A stretch of DNA of 54,627 bases from Magnetococcales bacterium (GTDB taxonomy: Bacteria > Pseudomonadota > Magnetococcia > Magnetococcales > UBA8363): the NCBI GenBank assembly GCA_002753515.1, contig PEAK01000026.1, forward strand, positions 1 through 54,627, written 5' to 3'. Below the pieces are notes generated by a model, which saw only the letters and a list, made by a program, of their open reading frames with translations, was not told the origin of the DNA and made no database searches. Below are positions 8,113 to 16,641 of this stretch, piece by piece. The stretch's first letter is position 1, and each line of letters starts with the position of its first letter. The position numbers were made by a program, and so were the translations under genes.

Positions 8113-11100
8113 TTACCGTTTTGTTATCATGGTGATCTGTATCGGGAGAGACCCCTGAATACGAGGGGTATAGGACTCATCAATCACATCCTGTTGCCAC
8201 TCCGAATCGTGCGTTGTTTTTGGCCACTGTTCATCCTTCTGCGCATATCGACGGGCAAATTCCCCCACCAACAGAAAAGAGCCGGTCGGTTCCTCCCTTT
8301 TTTTTCCGGTTTCGCGGAAGTAATCCCGTAGGCGGGCCGGATACTCAAGGGCGCGTCCGCCCAAGGTGCCGCTCTTTTCGTAGTGGTTCAATTCGCCCTG
8401 CACGTTCACATCGCAACCGGCACGGATGGGTTTCAGCTTCATGGCACCGGAGAGGATCGAAAAAATGGCAAGTGCTTGTTTAAAATTCTGCGTTACCAAA
8501 AAGTTGCTGTCATCCACGCTGTCTGGTTTAAAGCCCAGGAACGCATCCTTCTCCGAGCAATTATTCTCAATGAATCGTTGAATCTTGCCATTGGTTTCCC
8601 GTATCTGCCTCTCCAGCTCTGCACGAGCAGCGACTTGTGTCGATCCACACACATCCCACATGAGGATGAACCGGGGTACGGAGAGTTGACGGGGAGGCTC
8701 CTTGTATTGCTCCGCCCCGTAGATCCGCAGAAGCTGATCACAACCGCGAGTGATACGTAACACCATTTCCCGGATTTGCGGATAGAGTTCTGCAAACTTG
8801 GGCTGTTCGGGAGAACCTTTTAAACCTTCCAGCAATACATCCAGGTTTTTGGTCAGCGTGCGTCCGTTGACGGACGGATTGATTGTTTCCCCAACGATGG
8901 CGTCAGCCGCTTTAGCCTCGTGGATAAGCTTTTTCAGGTCTTCAAGGTTACAGACCAAGGTTTTCTTCCCCTTTCCTTCGGGAAGAGGGAAACCGGCCAC
9001 GTTCAACAATGACCGCAAGGTGCTGTTAACTCGGTGGGCGATATTGAGTGCTTTCTGGAAGTGGATTAGCCCTGCAAACGCACCTGATGTCTCTGATTCC
9101 TTGACATAATTTTCATTGAATGATTCAAAAAAATCATGCCACTGCCTTTCCAAATGAACATGGGGGCGGATCAACTTCTCTACGGTATCCACTGTCTCCT
9201 TCCGTCCCTCCCAGCATTCACCTTTTCTTTTTGCTTCGGCAGTGTAACGCGATGTTCTCTCAAGGAAATCATTAGACCTATTAAGATTGTCCGATGGATA
9301 TTTCCCGAGTGCATCCGGTTCCAGTTTTCCCATTTCATCCAGGGTCCGGGAGATTGAAGAGTGGGGATCATACAACCACAGGTTTAACTCTGCCTGAATG
9401 GCGTTGGTATAGTCCCCCAACTTGGCCGTGGTGGTCAGGGTGACCGGTGCCCGGGTGAGTACGGGATTGCCCGATCCGAAGAAACGTGCGAAAACCTCGG
9501 CCACGTCATTCACGGCATTTACGAGATTCCGGTCACTCAACCAGGGCGAATTTTCGTCGGCATAATTGTCCAGGATGATATTGCCCAGAGCGACACCGTC
9601 ATCTCTTGAGCCACCCTCAAAAATGAGAAATTCGCGCTTTCTTGCCCATTCCTGGAGTACGGTTGGTTTCCCTGGCTCAAATTCGCACTCCACTCGCGCA
9701 CCATAGAGGTGAAACCCCTTCTTGAAATTTCCGAGGTCCACAAAAGACCGCAAATCTCGGCTCCAATCGTTATCCAGCAACACTGCGGTACAAAATTTTT
9801 CAAATAAAACGGAAGGAACTCTTCCTTTGCGGATCAAATCCTTCTGATGGGCAGTTGGTTTGATATCATTGTTCTCCAGGGCTTTTTTCAGGGCATGGCT
9901 CAGCTTGTCGTGGAGCATTTTCAAGGCATAAACCGCCCGTTCCACAGATTCTTCTCCTACGCGGAACAGACGTAGCCAAACCTCTACGTTTTCGTCATTG
10001 GCAACTGGAACATAGCGGGGAACAACGGCACCATTATCTACCAGACGATCCAGGCAGTGGTGCAGGATGGCATGGCTGGTGCCTGGAAACCGCTGCTCGA
10101 CGATTTTCTCCAGGTGGCCGAGAGGGACACCGAAATCCAGCCGTGTCACCGGGTCATTGGCGGTATCCCGGAAGCAACGCTCTACACAGATGCTTTGCGC
10201 GTGGAACACGGTACGTAACAGATCATCGACATTGGTTGCTTTGGCGGCGAGGGCATCGAACTTTTCGTTGTACTCGGGTCGCACTTCGTGCGGGATGTGA
10301 TCCTTGGTAAGTAACACCTCTGGTTGGCGGGCATACCCTGCTTCGTTGACGGACTCTTGCAAATTTTGCCAAGTTGTCAGGAATTTCTCCTGGTTAATTC
10401 CCACAGGGATGCTTTGGTTGGGGCCAAGCAAATAGCGGAGACTTTTGGCATCGCAGCCAAAGAGGGTCGTTTCGTCGAATATGTCGCCAAGCATTTCGTG
10501 CAATACGGCTACCGCCCCCTTGAGCTTTCTTAGGCTGAGCAGGTAGTTAGCCCACATGACCAGAGAGCGTTGCGTCAGATGTTTTGCGGCAAGATGGGAT
10601 TCGACCTGTTTATCGGAGCGGTCATAAGATTCCAAACGTGCCAATGTTTCTTCCACGCGATGGAGGACGGGATGCCAGAGCGGTTCGATCTGGGCGCTGG
10701 GCCGCCATGTTGTCAGTTCACCAAATGTCCAGGGCCGTGGTGCCATGCAGACCATGGTGAGCTGTTTTCTATCGTGGGACAGAAAGAAGCGAAATTTATT
10801 GATCTGGTGGGGTTCCCCACTTTCCTGCACAGGCAAGGTCCACTTGTGCATCTGGGCAACGTCTGCTGTCCGGGCTACTTTGGAGGAGATGTTTTCCAGG
10901 TTTCCACCCTGTGTTTGGGCAAAGTCGTTTAATACCCGATCAAGCAGTTGCGGATTGAACGAGGCGTTCCGAAAACCGACTACCGGGAATTCGATATCCA
11001 GCGGACCACCCAGCATGCTGAAAGATTGGATCAATTGGTGTACGAACCCGGCGTTTTGGCCACGGGTGAGGGATTTGGCCCAGTACGCCAGATTTCTCTT

Positions 11101-11454
11101 GACGTTGGCTTTGACATCCGCACCAACGGCAAAGGGTGTGCCGGTAATCCTACTGTTCGTACCGGAGAAAATGATTTCTGCGGCGGCCATGATGCGTTGG
11201 AACGTGCTTCCGTAGGATACAAGGTCGTCAATGATCAGCAATTCCGTCCGTTGATGGTCGATCAAGGGAAGGGCGCGTTCACTGATGACTCGCTGAAGGA
11301 TCGATGGATCCAACAAACTTTCAGCAATCAGTACCTCAAGCAGGCGCGGTCCTTTGCGTGAAATAGCCAGGATCAGGCCATTATGTTGCCCAAGAAAGGC
11401 AACCCATTCTTTGAGTTGTCGCCGGTATCTTTGTGTAAACAGCGTTTCGGACAT
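8113..11454 (-). CDS. PRTase-like / class III nucleotidyl-cyclase-like fusion protein
   Basis: 1113 residues from ATG 11454 (a TTG 63 bases upstream is also in frame). Near the N-terminus, ELLIIDDLVSYGST (71-84) matches the phosphate-binding signature of type I phosphoribosyltransferases. A later segment, GGPLDIEFPVVGF, resembles the rest of such a domain. Residues about 250-900 are mostly helical with no family I can name. At the C-terminus, RFILMWDVCGST (928-939) matches the first metal-binding motif of class III adenylyl/guanylyl cyclases (F-x-D-x-x-G-S-T). DSVDDSNF (978-985) sits where the second metal aspartate would be, and GGRALEYPARLRDY (1032-1045) matches the G-x-x-V-N-x-A-A-R-L region. 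There is no signal peptide or membrane segment, so it is cytoplasmic. The reaction is unproven; synthesis of a nucleotide signal is the inference. A structured RNA transcript ends about 195 bp upstream on the same strand. Confidence 0.75.
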   Translation of the reverse strand: MSETLFTQRYRRQLKEWVAFLGQHNGLILAISRKGPRLLEVLIAESLLDPSILQRVISERALPLIDHQRTELLIIDDLVSYGSTFQRIMAAAEIIFSGTNSRITGTPFAVGADVKANVKRNLAYWAKSLTRGQNAGFVHQLIQSFSMLGGPLDIEFPVVGFRNASFNPQLLDRVLNDFAQTQGGNLENISSKVARTADVAQMHKWTLPVQESGEPHQINKFRFFLSHDRKQLTMVCMAPRPWTFGELTTWRPSAQIEPLWHPVLHRVEETLARLESYDRSDKQVESHLAAKHLTQRSLVMWANYLLSLRKLKGAVAVLHEMLGDIFDETTLFGCDAKSLRYLLGPNQSIPVGINQEKFLTTWQNLQESVNEAGYARQPEVLLTKDHIPHEVRPEYNEKFDALAAKATNVDDLLRTVFHAQSICVERCFRDTANDPVTRLDFGVPLGHLEKIVEQRFPGTSHAILHHCLDRLVDNGAVVPRYVPVANDENVEVWLRLFRVGEESVERAVYALKMLHDKLSHALKKALENNDIKPTAHQKDLIRKGRVPSVLFEKFCTAVLLDNDWSRDLRSFVDLGNFKKGFHLYGARVECEFEPGKPTVLQEWARKREFLIFEGGSRDDGVALGNIILDNYADENSPWLSDRNLVNAVNDVAEVFARFFGSGNPVLTRAPVTLTTTAKLGDYTNAIQAELNLWLYDPHSSISRTLDEMGKLEPDALGKYPSDNLNRSNDFLERTSRYTAEAKRKGECWEGRKETVDTVEKLIRPHVHLERQWHDFFESFNENYVKESETSGAFAGLIHFQKALNIAHRVNSTLRSLLNVAGFPLPEGKGKKTLVCNLEDLKKLIHEAKAADAIVGETINPSVNGRTLTKNLDVLLEGLKGSPEQPKFAELYPQIREMVLRITRGCDQLLRIYGAEQYKEPPRQLSVPRFILMWDVCGSTQVAARAELERQIRETNGKIQRFIENNCSEKDAFLGFKPDSVDDSNFLVTQNFKQALAIFSILSGAMKLKPIRAGCDVNVQGELNHYEKSGTLGGRALEYPARLRDYFRETGKKREEPTGSFLLVGEFARRYAQKDEQWPKTTHDSEWQQDVIDESYTPRIQGSLPIQITMITKR

Positions 11455-11648
11455 CGTTGTTAAACCATGAGATGGTAACGAGAATCGCTGGGTTGCCTGA
11501 ACGTCTCCAGTCCTCAAAGGCAGTCAGCCCTCAGTTCTGCGACGTTGTGAAACAATCAGCCAACATAGTAGTACTTCGGCAAGAAATCAAAGGCCAAAGA
11601 ATAAAGGAAACCGAAAGGATGGTCATTTGCGCTTGGGTTTGCCATGAT

Positions 11649-11682
11649 AAAAAAAGGCAGCCAAAGCGGTGCCCTGGCTGCC
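11649..11682 (-). terminator. Intrinsic terminator of the structured RNA
   Basis: On the minus strand GGCAGCCA and TGGCTGCC form an 8-bp stem around an 11-nt loop, followed by at least seven U. It lies between the structured transcript and the downstream PRTase-cyclase gene, so it ends that RNA or acts as an attenuator for the gene. Confidence 0.85.
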
Positions 11683-12116
11683 CTTACTATGGGCTGATTT
11701 GGACAAGACCTTGGAGATGGTCTCGTCGCGGAGGAGATCACTCTGGTGAGTGATGCCACTCAAGTTGCCACGGGGGCAACCTTCCTACCGATTGGTACGA
11801 AGCGCTGACCTTTGCATCAGGCGAAGCCAGCTTGATGTACCTGCGTCTTCCAAGCGCCGACGCTTTATTGGCAGCCATGGACTGCCTGGAATGGGTGGCT
11901 TATCGAGAAAAGGGTCGATAACCAAAGGAAACATTGCAAAACACGCACCGGCCCACTTTCTCCATGCCTATGTAGACAGCACCAACTGTTGTGGGAATTG
12001 TAGAACGCAACGCACCTCCAAATCTTTTAGTAAAGGGATGTGGGTGTGATCCGATCATTGGTAACGTGAATCTTTTACTCCCGTTTGGTAAAGGTTGACA
12101 CGAATAACTCCACACT
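11649..12116 (-). ncRNA. Candidate structured noncoding RNA, about 468 nt, unknown family
   Basis: A consensus sigma-70 promoter points into this stretch and a strong intrinsic terminator ends it. Between them at least eight perfect-stem hairpins follow one another. Plus-strand positions of the paired arms are: 11656-11663 with 11675-11682; 11706-11710 with 11719-11723; 11737-11743 with 11748-11754; 11764-11769 with 11775-11780; 11815-11819 with 11833-11837; 11843-11847 with 11859-11863; 11870-11874 with 11882-11886; and 11900-11906 with 11915-11921. I saw no tmRNA, RNase P or SRP signature. A 71-codon frame starting at GTG 12115 covers the 5' part but has no ribosome site and no recognisable product. 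It could be a standalone regulatory RNA or a very long structured leader for the gene downstream. Confidence 0.7.
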
Positions 12117-12122
12117 GTCCTG

Positions 12123-12151
12123 ACTATACCCGTTGGTCACCCTTTTGTCAA
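12123..12151 (-). promoter_or_regulatory. Sigma-70 promoter of the structured RNA
   Basis: On the minus strand TTGACA (12151-12146) is followed after exactly 17 bp by TATAGT (12128-12123). This is nearly perfect consensus and the strongest promoter I saw in the window. Transcription would start near 12116. Confidence 0.85.
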
Positions 12152-12234
12152 GGCCAGATTCTCGCTTGTTCGTGAATTTCAATTGCTATGACAGGATCGC
12201 AAAGGCGAAAAAAACGTTAGCGAATGTAAGCGGG

Positions 12235-12264
12235 TTGGTATTCCATGGTCGCCAAGTGTACAAT
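12235..12264 (+). promoter_or_regulatory. Probable promoter of the mdtABC-like operon
   Basis: TTGGTA (12235-12240), an 18-bp spacer and TACAAT (12259-12264) lie about 38 bp before the adaptor gene. It diverges from the structured-RNA promoter about 85 bp away. Confidence 0.5.
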
Positions 12265-12301
12265 GCGCAACTTACCTTAATTATGGAGCGATTTGGTAAT
12301 C

Positions 12302-13570
12302 ATGAGTCCCGCCGTCCGCAAGAAATCTTCTTATAAATCAATGTTTTTATTTATATTCATTTGCATGATAGCCGGTGGGGGATGGTGGTGGTTAACCCAC
12401 AACAGGGAAGGAACCCCGGCCGATAAAAAAGAGGATAAAAAGAAGGGGGATCGGCGGGGTGGCAATCGGCCACAACCCGTCTCCGTAAGGGAAGTCCAGG
12501 TTGCCAATCTGCCCGTATGGCTGCCCGCCATCGGTACCATCACCCCCATTGCCCAGGTCACAGTCCGCTCCCGCGTCGATGGTGAACTCATCCGTCTGCA
12601 CTTTCAGGAAGGGACTATGGTGCAAAAAGGGCAATTGCTGGCCGAAATCGATCCCCGACCGTTTCAAGCACAGCTCAGACAAAATCGCGGTCAACTCACC
12701 CGGGATCTGGCATTGTTGGATAACGCCCGTCTCGACCTGGCCCGCTATCGGGACCTGTGGTCCAAGGATGCCATCGCCAAACAACAGTTGGATGCCCAAC
12801 TCTCCTTGATGCATCAATACCAAGGGGCGGTGGAGGTGGATCGGGGACAGGTGGAGAATACCCGATTGCAACTGCAATTTGCCCGCATTACCGCCCCCGT
12901 CAGCGGACGGATCGGTTTGCGTCAGGTGGACCAGGGCAACATGGTACGCGCCAGCGATGCCTCAGGATTGGCGGTGATCACGCAATTGCAACCCATCGCG
13001 GTGGTGTTTTCACTGCCGGAAAAATATGTCACCCCCTTGCTGAAACGCCTCCAGGGTACCGAACCCGTAGCCGTGGAAGTGTGGAATCGGGAACAAAAAA
13101 CACGGATCGCCTCGGGTCGGTTGGTGGCAACCGACAGCGTCATCGACACAACCACGGGATCCCTGCGGCTGAAGGCAGAGTTGGCCAACGAAAACAACGA
13201 ATTGTTTCCCAACCAGTTCGTCAACGTCCAGGTGTTGCTGGACACCTTGAATCAAGTGTTGGTCGTCCCCGCCGGCGTCATCCAACAAGGGGTTAAGGGC
13301 AGTTTCGTGTACCGGATTGAGGGGGAGAACCAGGTCAAGGTGGTACCTGTGAAAGCCGGGGCCGAACACGACGACAAGGTGGCGTTGCTGGAAGCGGATT
13401 TAAAGGTGGGTGACCGGTTGGTTTTGGAAGGTATCGACCAATTGCGTGAGGGTGCCAAGGTTGAGGTGATCACTCCCGGCAAGGAACCCACCACGTCCGA
13501 TACGGCTGAGAAACGCCCGAAAGGGGATGGGAGAAACCATAAAAAACAGGCCCCGGCGGGTTCTCCATGA
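12302..13570 (+). CDS. mdtA: RND efflux periplasmic adaptor, MdtA-like
   Basis: 422 residues. A basic N-terminus and hydrophobic segment ([19 protein letters not shown]) act as signal or anchor, followed by a charged linker ([13 protein letters not shown]). The adaptor parts follow in order: [17 protein letters not shown] (lipoyl half), a coiled-coil hairpin with [43 protein letters not shown] (second lipoyl half) with the MdtA-type [17 protein letters not shown], then [10 protein letters not shown] and barrel sequences. The protein links the inner-membrane RND pump to the outer-membrane channel. The stop overlaps the start of the next gene (ATGA), so translation is probably coupled. ATG 12302 was chosen over the in-frame TTG 12293; a ggag lies 13 bp before the ATG. 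Confidence 0.93.
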   Translation: MSPAVRKKSSYKSMFLFIFICMIAGGGWWWLTHNREGTPADKKEDKKKGDRRGGNRPQPVSVREVQVANLPVWLPAIGTITPIAQVTVRSRVDGELIRLHFQEGTMVQKGQLLAEIDPRPFQAQLRQNRGQLTRDLALLDNARLDLARYRDLWSKDAIAKQQLDAQLSLMHQYQGAVEVDRGQVENTRLQLQFARITAPVSGRIGLRQVDQGNMVRASDASGLAVITQLQPIAVVFSLPEKYVTPLLKRLQGTEPVAVEVWNREQKTRIASGRLVATDSVIDTTTGSLRLKAELANENNELFPNQFVNVQVLLDTLNQVLVVPAGVIQQGVKGSFVYRIEGENQVKVVPVKAGAEHDDKVALLEADLKVGDRLVLEGIDQLREGAKVEVITPGKEPTTSDTAEKRPKGDGRNHKKQAPAGSP

Positions 13571-16500
13571 ATGTTTCGCGCCTGTTTATCCTGCGGCCCA
13601 TCGCAACGTCACTGTTGATGGTGGCTATCCTGCTGGCTGGGTCGGTGGCTTGGCGCTTACTGCCCTTGTCGGCGCTCCCCGAGGTCGATTATCCCACCAT
13701 CCAGGTAATATCGCTTTATCCCGGTGCCAGCCCCGATGTGATGACCTCGTCCATCACCGCCCCGCTGGAACGGCAGTTTGGCCAAATGCCGGGCTTGCAT
13801 CGCATGTCGTCCATTTCCTCGGGCGGGGCATCCATTATCACCCTGCGTTTCAGTCCCGATCTTTCCCTGGACATCGCCGAACAAGAGGTGCAAGCCGCCA
13901 TCAACGCCGGCTCCAACCTGTTGCCCACCGATCTGCCCATGCCGCCCACTTACGGCAAGGTCAATCCAGCCGATGCCCCGATTCTGACTCTGGCCGCCAC
14001 CTCATCTTCCTGGCCCATACCGCGTTTACACGAAATGGTGGAAAATCGGGTGGCACAAAAAATAGCACAAATCCCCGGTGTCGGCTTGGTGAGTCTGGCA
14101 GGGGGCAGCCGACCCGCCGTGCGTATCCAGGCCAATCCCAAGGCATTGGCCGCCGCGGGTTTGTCGTTGGAGGATCTCCGCACCAGCATCGGAGCCGCCA
14201 ATGTCAACCAACCTAAGGGCAGCTTCGACGGCCCATTACGCTCCTCTACCATCGATGCCAACGATCAGATGAAAAATGCCCAGGATTATGGGGAGATGAT
14301 CGTCAGCTACCGCAATGGCAATCCTTTGCGCCTCAAGGAGTTGGCCGATCTCGTCGAAGGCCAGGAAAATGCGCGTCTGAAAGCCTGGTCCGGCAATCGG
14401 GAAGCGGTGATCATCAACGTGCAACGCCAACCCGGGGCCAATGTGATCGAGGTGGCCGACCGGGTCAAGGCCCTGGTACCGCAACTGAAAGTATTGCTCC
14501 CCAATTCGTTGGATGTGACCATACTCGCGGATCGCACCGTCACCATTCGCGCATCGGTGGAGGAGATGCGCCTGGAATTGTTATTGTCGGTGGCCCTGGT
14601 GGTGCTGGTGATTTTTTTGTTTTTGCGCAACCTGCCGGCAACCATCATCCCCAGTCTGGCGGTGCCGCTCTCTTTGGTCGGTACTTTCGGCATCATGCAT
14701 CTGGCCGGCTTCAGCATCAACAATCTGACCTTGATGGCGTTGACCATTTCCACCGGGTTTGTGGTGGATGACGCCATTGTCATGATCGAAAACATTGCCC
14801 GTTTCGTCGAACAGGGTATCCCCCCCTTGCAGGCGGCGATCAAGGGGGCCAAACAAATCGGTTTTACCATTATTTCCTTGACGGTTTCCCTCATCGCCGT
14901 CTTGATCCCCTTGTTGTTCATGGGGGATGTGGTGGGGCGGTTGTTTCACGAATTCGCCATTACCCTGGCCGTTGCCATCCTGATTTCCGCCGTGGTCTCC
15001 CTGACGTTGACCCCCATGCTGTGTGCCCGACTCTTGAAAAAAATAAACGCGGAAGAGGAAGGGTGGTTGCATCGCGTAACGGGTCGCTGGATCGATGCCA
15101 CCATCCGCGCTTACGGACGCGCCCTGGATCGGGTACTCGATGCCCAAGGTGTCACCCTGTTTGTGGCATTGTTGACGTTGGTCGTGACGGTGTTGTTGTA
15201 CCAGGCCATTCCCAAAGGTTTTTTCCCTACTCAGGACACCGGGATGATCCAAGGATTTACCGAAGCCCCACAATCAATCTCGTTTCCCGCCATGGCGGAA
15301 TTACAGCAAGAAATGACCGAGGTTTTGTTGCAGGATCCGGCGGTTGCCAGCCTGTCGACGTTTATCGGGGTGGATGGGATCAACACCTTGCTCAACAGCG
15401 GTCGCATGCTCATTGCCTTGAAACCTTTGGAAGAACGCCAAGCCTCTGTGACCGATGTCATTCGCCGTCTCACCAAAGCCGCAGTCAGTGTCCCCGGCAT
15501 GGCGCTTTATCTCCAAGGGGTGCAGGATTTATCGGTGGAAGATCGGATGGCGAAGACGCAATACCAATTGTTGATGGGATCGCCCGACCCGAAACATTTG
15601 GCGGAATGGACCCCCAAAGTGCTTGAGCAATTGCAACAATTACCGCAATTGACCGATGTGACCACCGATTGGCAGGATCAGGGACGCCAAGCCTATGTCG
15701 AAATCGATCGCACCAAGGCGGGCCGCTTGAACGTGACCACAGCCGCCATCGACAACATCCTTTACGATGCCTTCGGTCAACGGTTGATCTCGACCATATT
15801 CACCCAATCCAACCAAAAACGGGTGGTGTTGGAGGTCAAGCCGGAGTTCGCTCTCACTCCCGATGCTTTAGACGAACTCTACGTACCGACACTCACCGGG
15901 CAACAGGTTCCCCTCTCCTCGGTGGCGCGGGTGAGTGAACGCAGGGCCGCCCTGGTCCATAACCATGTGAGCCAGTTCCCCGCTGCAACCCTGTCGTTCA
16001 ATCTGGCCCCTGAGACATCGTTGGGTGCGGCGGTTACCGCCATCCACGAAGTCTTGACCCGCCTTGAACTGCCCGCCGCTATCGAAACCAGCTTTCAAGG
16101 GGCGGCGCAGGCGTTTCAGGCCTCGTTGACCAACACCCTGCTGCTGTTTCTGGCCGCCATCATCACCATGTATATCGTTCTGGGGGTGCTGTATGAAAGT
16201 TTCATCCACCCCATCACCATCTTGTCCACGTTGCCATCGGCGGGTGTCGGAGCTTTACTGGCTTTGATCATGGCCAACAAGGAACTGGATATCATCGGGG
16301 TCATCGGCATCATCCTGTTGATCGGCATCGTCAAAAAAAATGCCATCATGATGATCGATTTTGCCATCGACGCCCGGCGTCACGAAGGATTGTCGGCCAG
16401 AGAGGCAATCCGGCAGGCGTGCCTGTTGCGTTTTCGCCCCATCCTCATGACCACCATGGCGGCACTTCTCGGGGCGTTGCCGCTGATGTTGGGACAGGGG

Positions 16501-16641
16501 ATCGGAGCAGAGTTGCGGCAACCATTGGGTATCGCCATGGTTGGCGGATTGGTACTTAGCCAACTCTTAACCTTGTTCACCACCCCGGTCATCTATCTGG
16601 CCTTTGAAAAACTATCCCGGCAGGGAGGATCAACCCATTAG
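13567..16641 (+). CDS. mdtB: RND multidrug efflux permease, MdtB-like
   Basis: 1024 residues, normal length for a hydrophobe/amphiphile RND pump. The N-terminus [17 protein letters not shown] is the first transmembrane helix of MdtB/MdtC proteins. The family motifs [18 protein letters not shown] and [13 protein letters not shown] are present. The proton-relay acidic pair lies in TM4 within [14 protein letters not shown]. Twelve membrane segments and two periplasmic loops are evident. It is followed with no gap by a second RND permease, as in enterobacterial mdtABC where MdtB and MdtC form a mixed trimer that exports bile salts and novobiocin. Substrates here are unknown. Confidence 0.95.
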   Translation: MNVSRLFILRPIATSLLMVAILLAGSVAWRLLPLSALPEVDYPTIQVISLYPGASPDVMTSSITAPLERQFGQMPGLHRMSSISSGGASIITLRFSPDLSLDIAEQEVQAAINAGSNLLPTDLPMPPTYGKVNPADAPILTLAATSSSWPIPRLHEMVENRVAQKIAQIPGVGLVSLAGGSRPAVRIQANPKALAAAGLSLEDLRTSIGAANVNQPKGSFDGPLRSSTIDANDQMKNAQDYGEMIVSYRNGNPLRLKELADLVEGQENARLKAWSGNREAVIINVQRQPGANVIEVADRVKALVPQLKVLLPNSLDVTILADRTVTIRASVEEMRLELLLSVALVVLVIFLFLRNLPATIIPSLAVPLSLVGTFGIMHLAGFSINNLTLMALTISTGFVVDDAIVMIENIARFVEQGIPPLQAAIKGAKQIGFTIISLTVSLIAVLIPLLFMGDVVGRLFHEFAITLAVAILISAVVSLTLTPMLCARLLKKINAEEEGWLHRVTGRWIDATIRAYGRALDRVLDAQGVTLFVALLTLVVTVLLYQAIPKGFFPTQDTGMIQGFTEAPQSISFPAMAELQQEMTEVLLQDPAVASLSTFIGVDGINTLLNSGRMLIALKPLEERQASVTDVIRRLTKAAVSVPGMALYLQGVQDLSVEDRMAKTQYQLLMGSPDPKHLAEWTPKVLEQLQQLPQLTDVTTDWQDQGRQAYVEIDRTKAGRLNVTTAAIDNILYDAFGQRLISTIFTQSNQKRVVLEVKPEFALTPDALDELYVPTLTGQQVPLSSVARVSERRAALVHNHVSQFPAATLSFNLAPETSLGAAVTAIHEVLTRLELPAAIETSFQGAAQAFQASLTNTLLLFLAAIITMYIVLGVLYESFIHPITILSTLPSAGVGALLALIMANKELDIIGVIGIILLIGIVKKNAIMMIDFAIDARRHEGLSAREAIRQACLLRFRPILMTTMAALLGALPLMLGQGIGAELRQPLGIAMVGGLVLSQLLTLFTTPVIYLAFEKLSRQGGSTH

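Noticed and set aside
11900-12115. 71-codon minus-strand frame inside the structured RNA
   Set aside because: Begins with GTG almost at the predicted transcript start, has no ribosome site, and the product resembles no protein. Kept as RNA.
11649-12116. tmRNA or RNase P RNA
   Set aside because: No tag reading frame, no 3' CCA acceptor pairing, and no GAGGAAAGTCC-type RNase P core in either strand of this stretch.
12094-12130. TTGACA on the plus strand as a promoter for the efflux operon
   Set aside because: The only -10-like sequence is 24 bp away; the TTGGTA-18-TACAAT pair closer to the gene is better.
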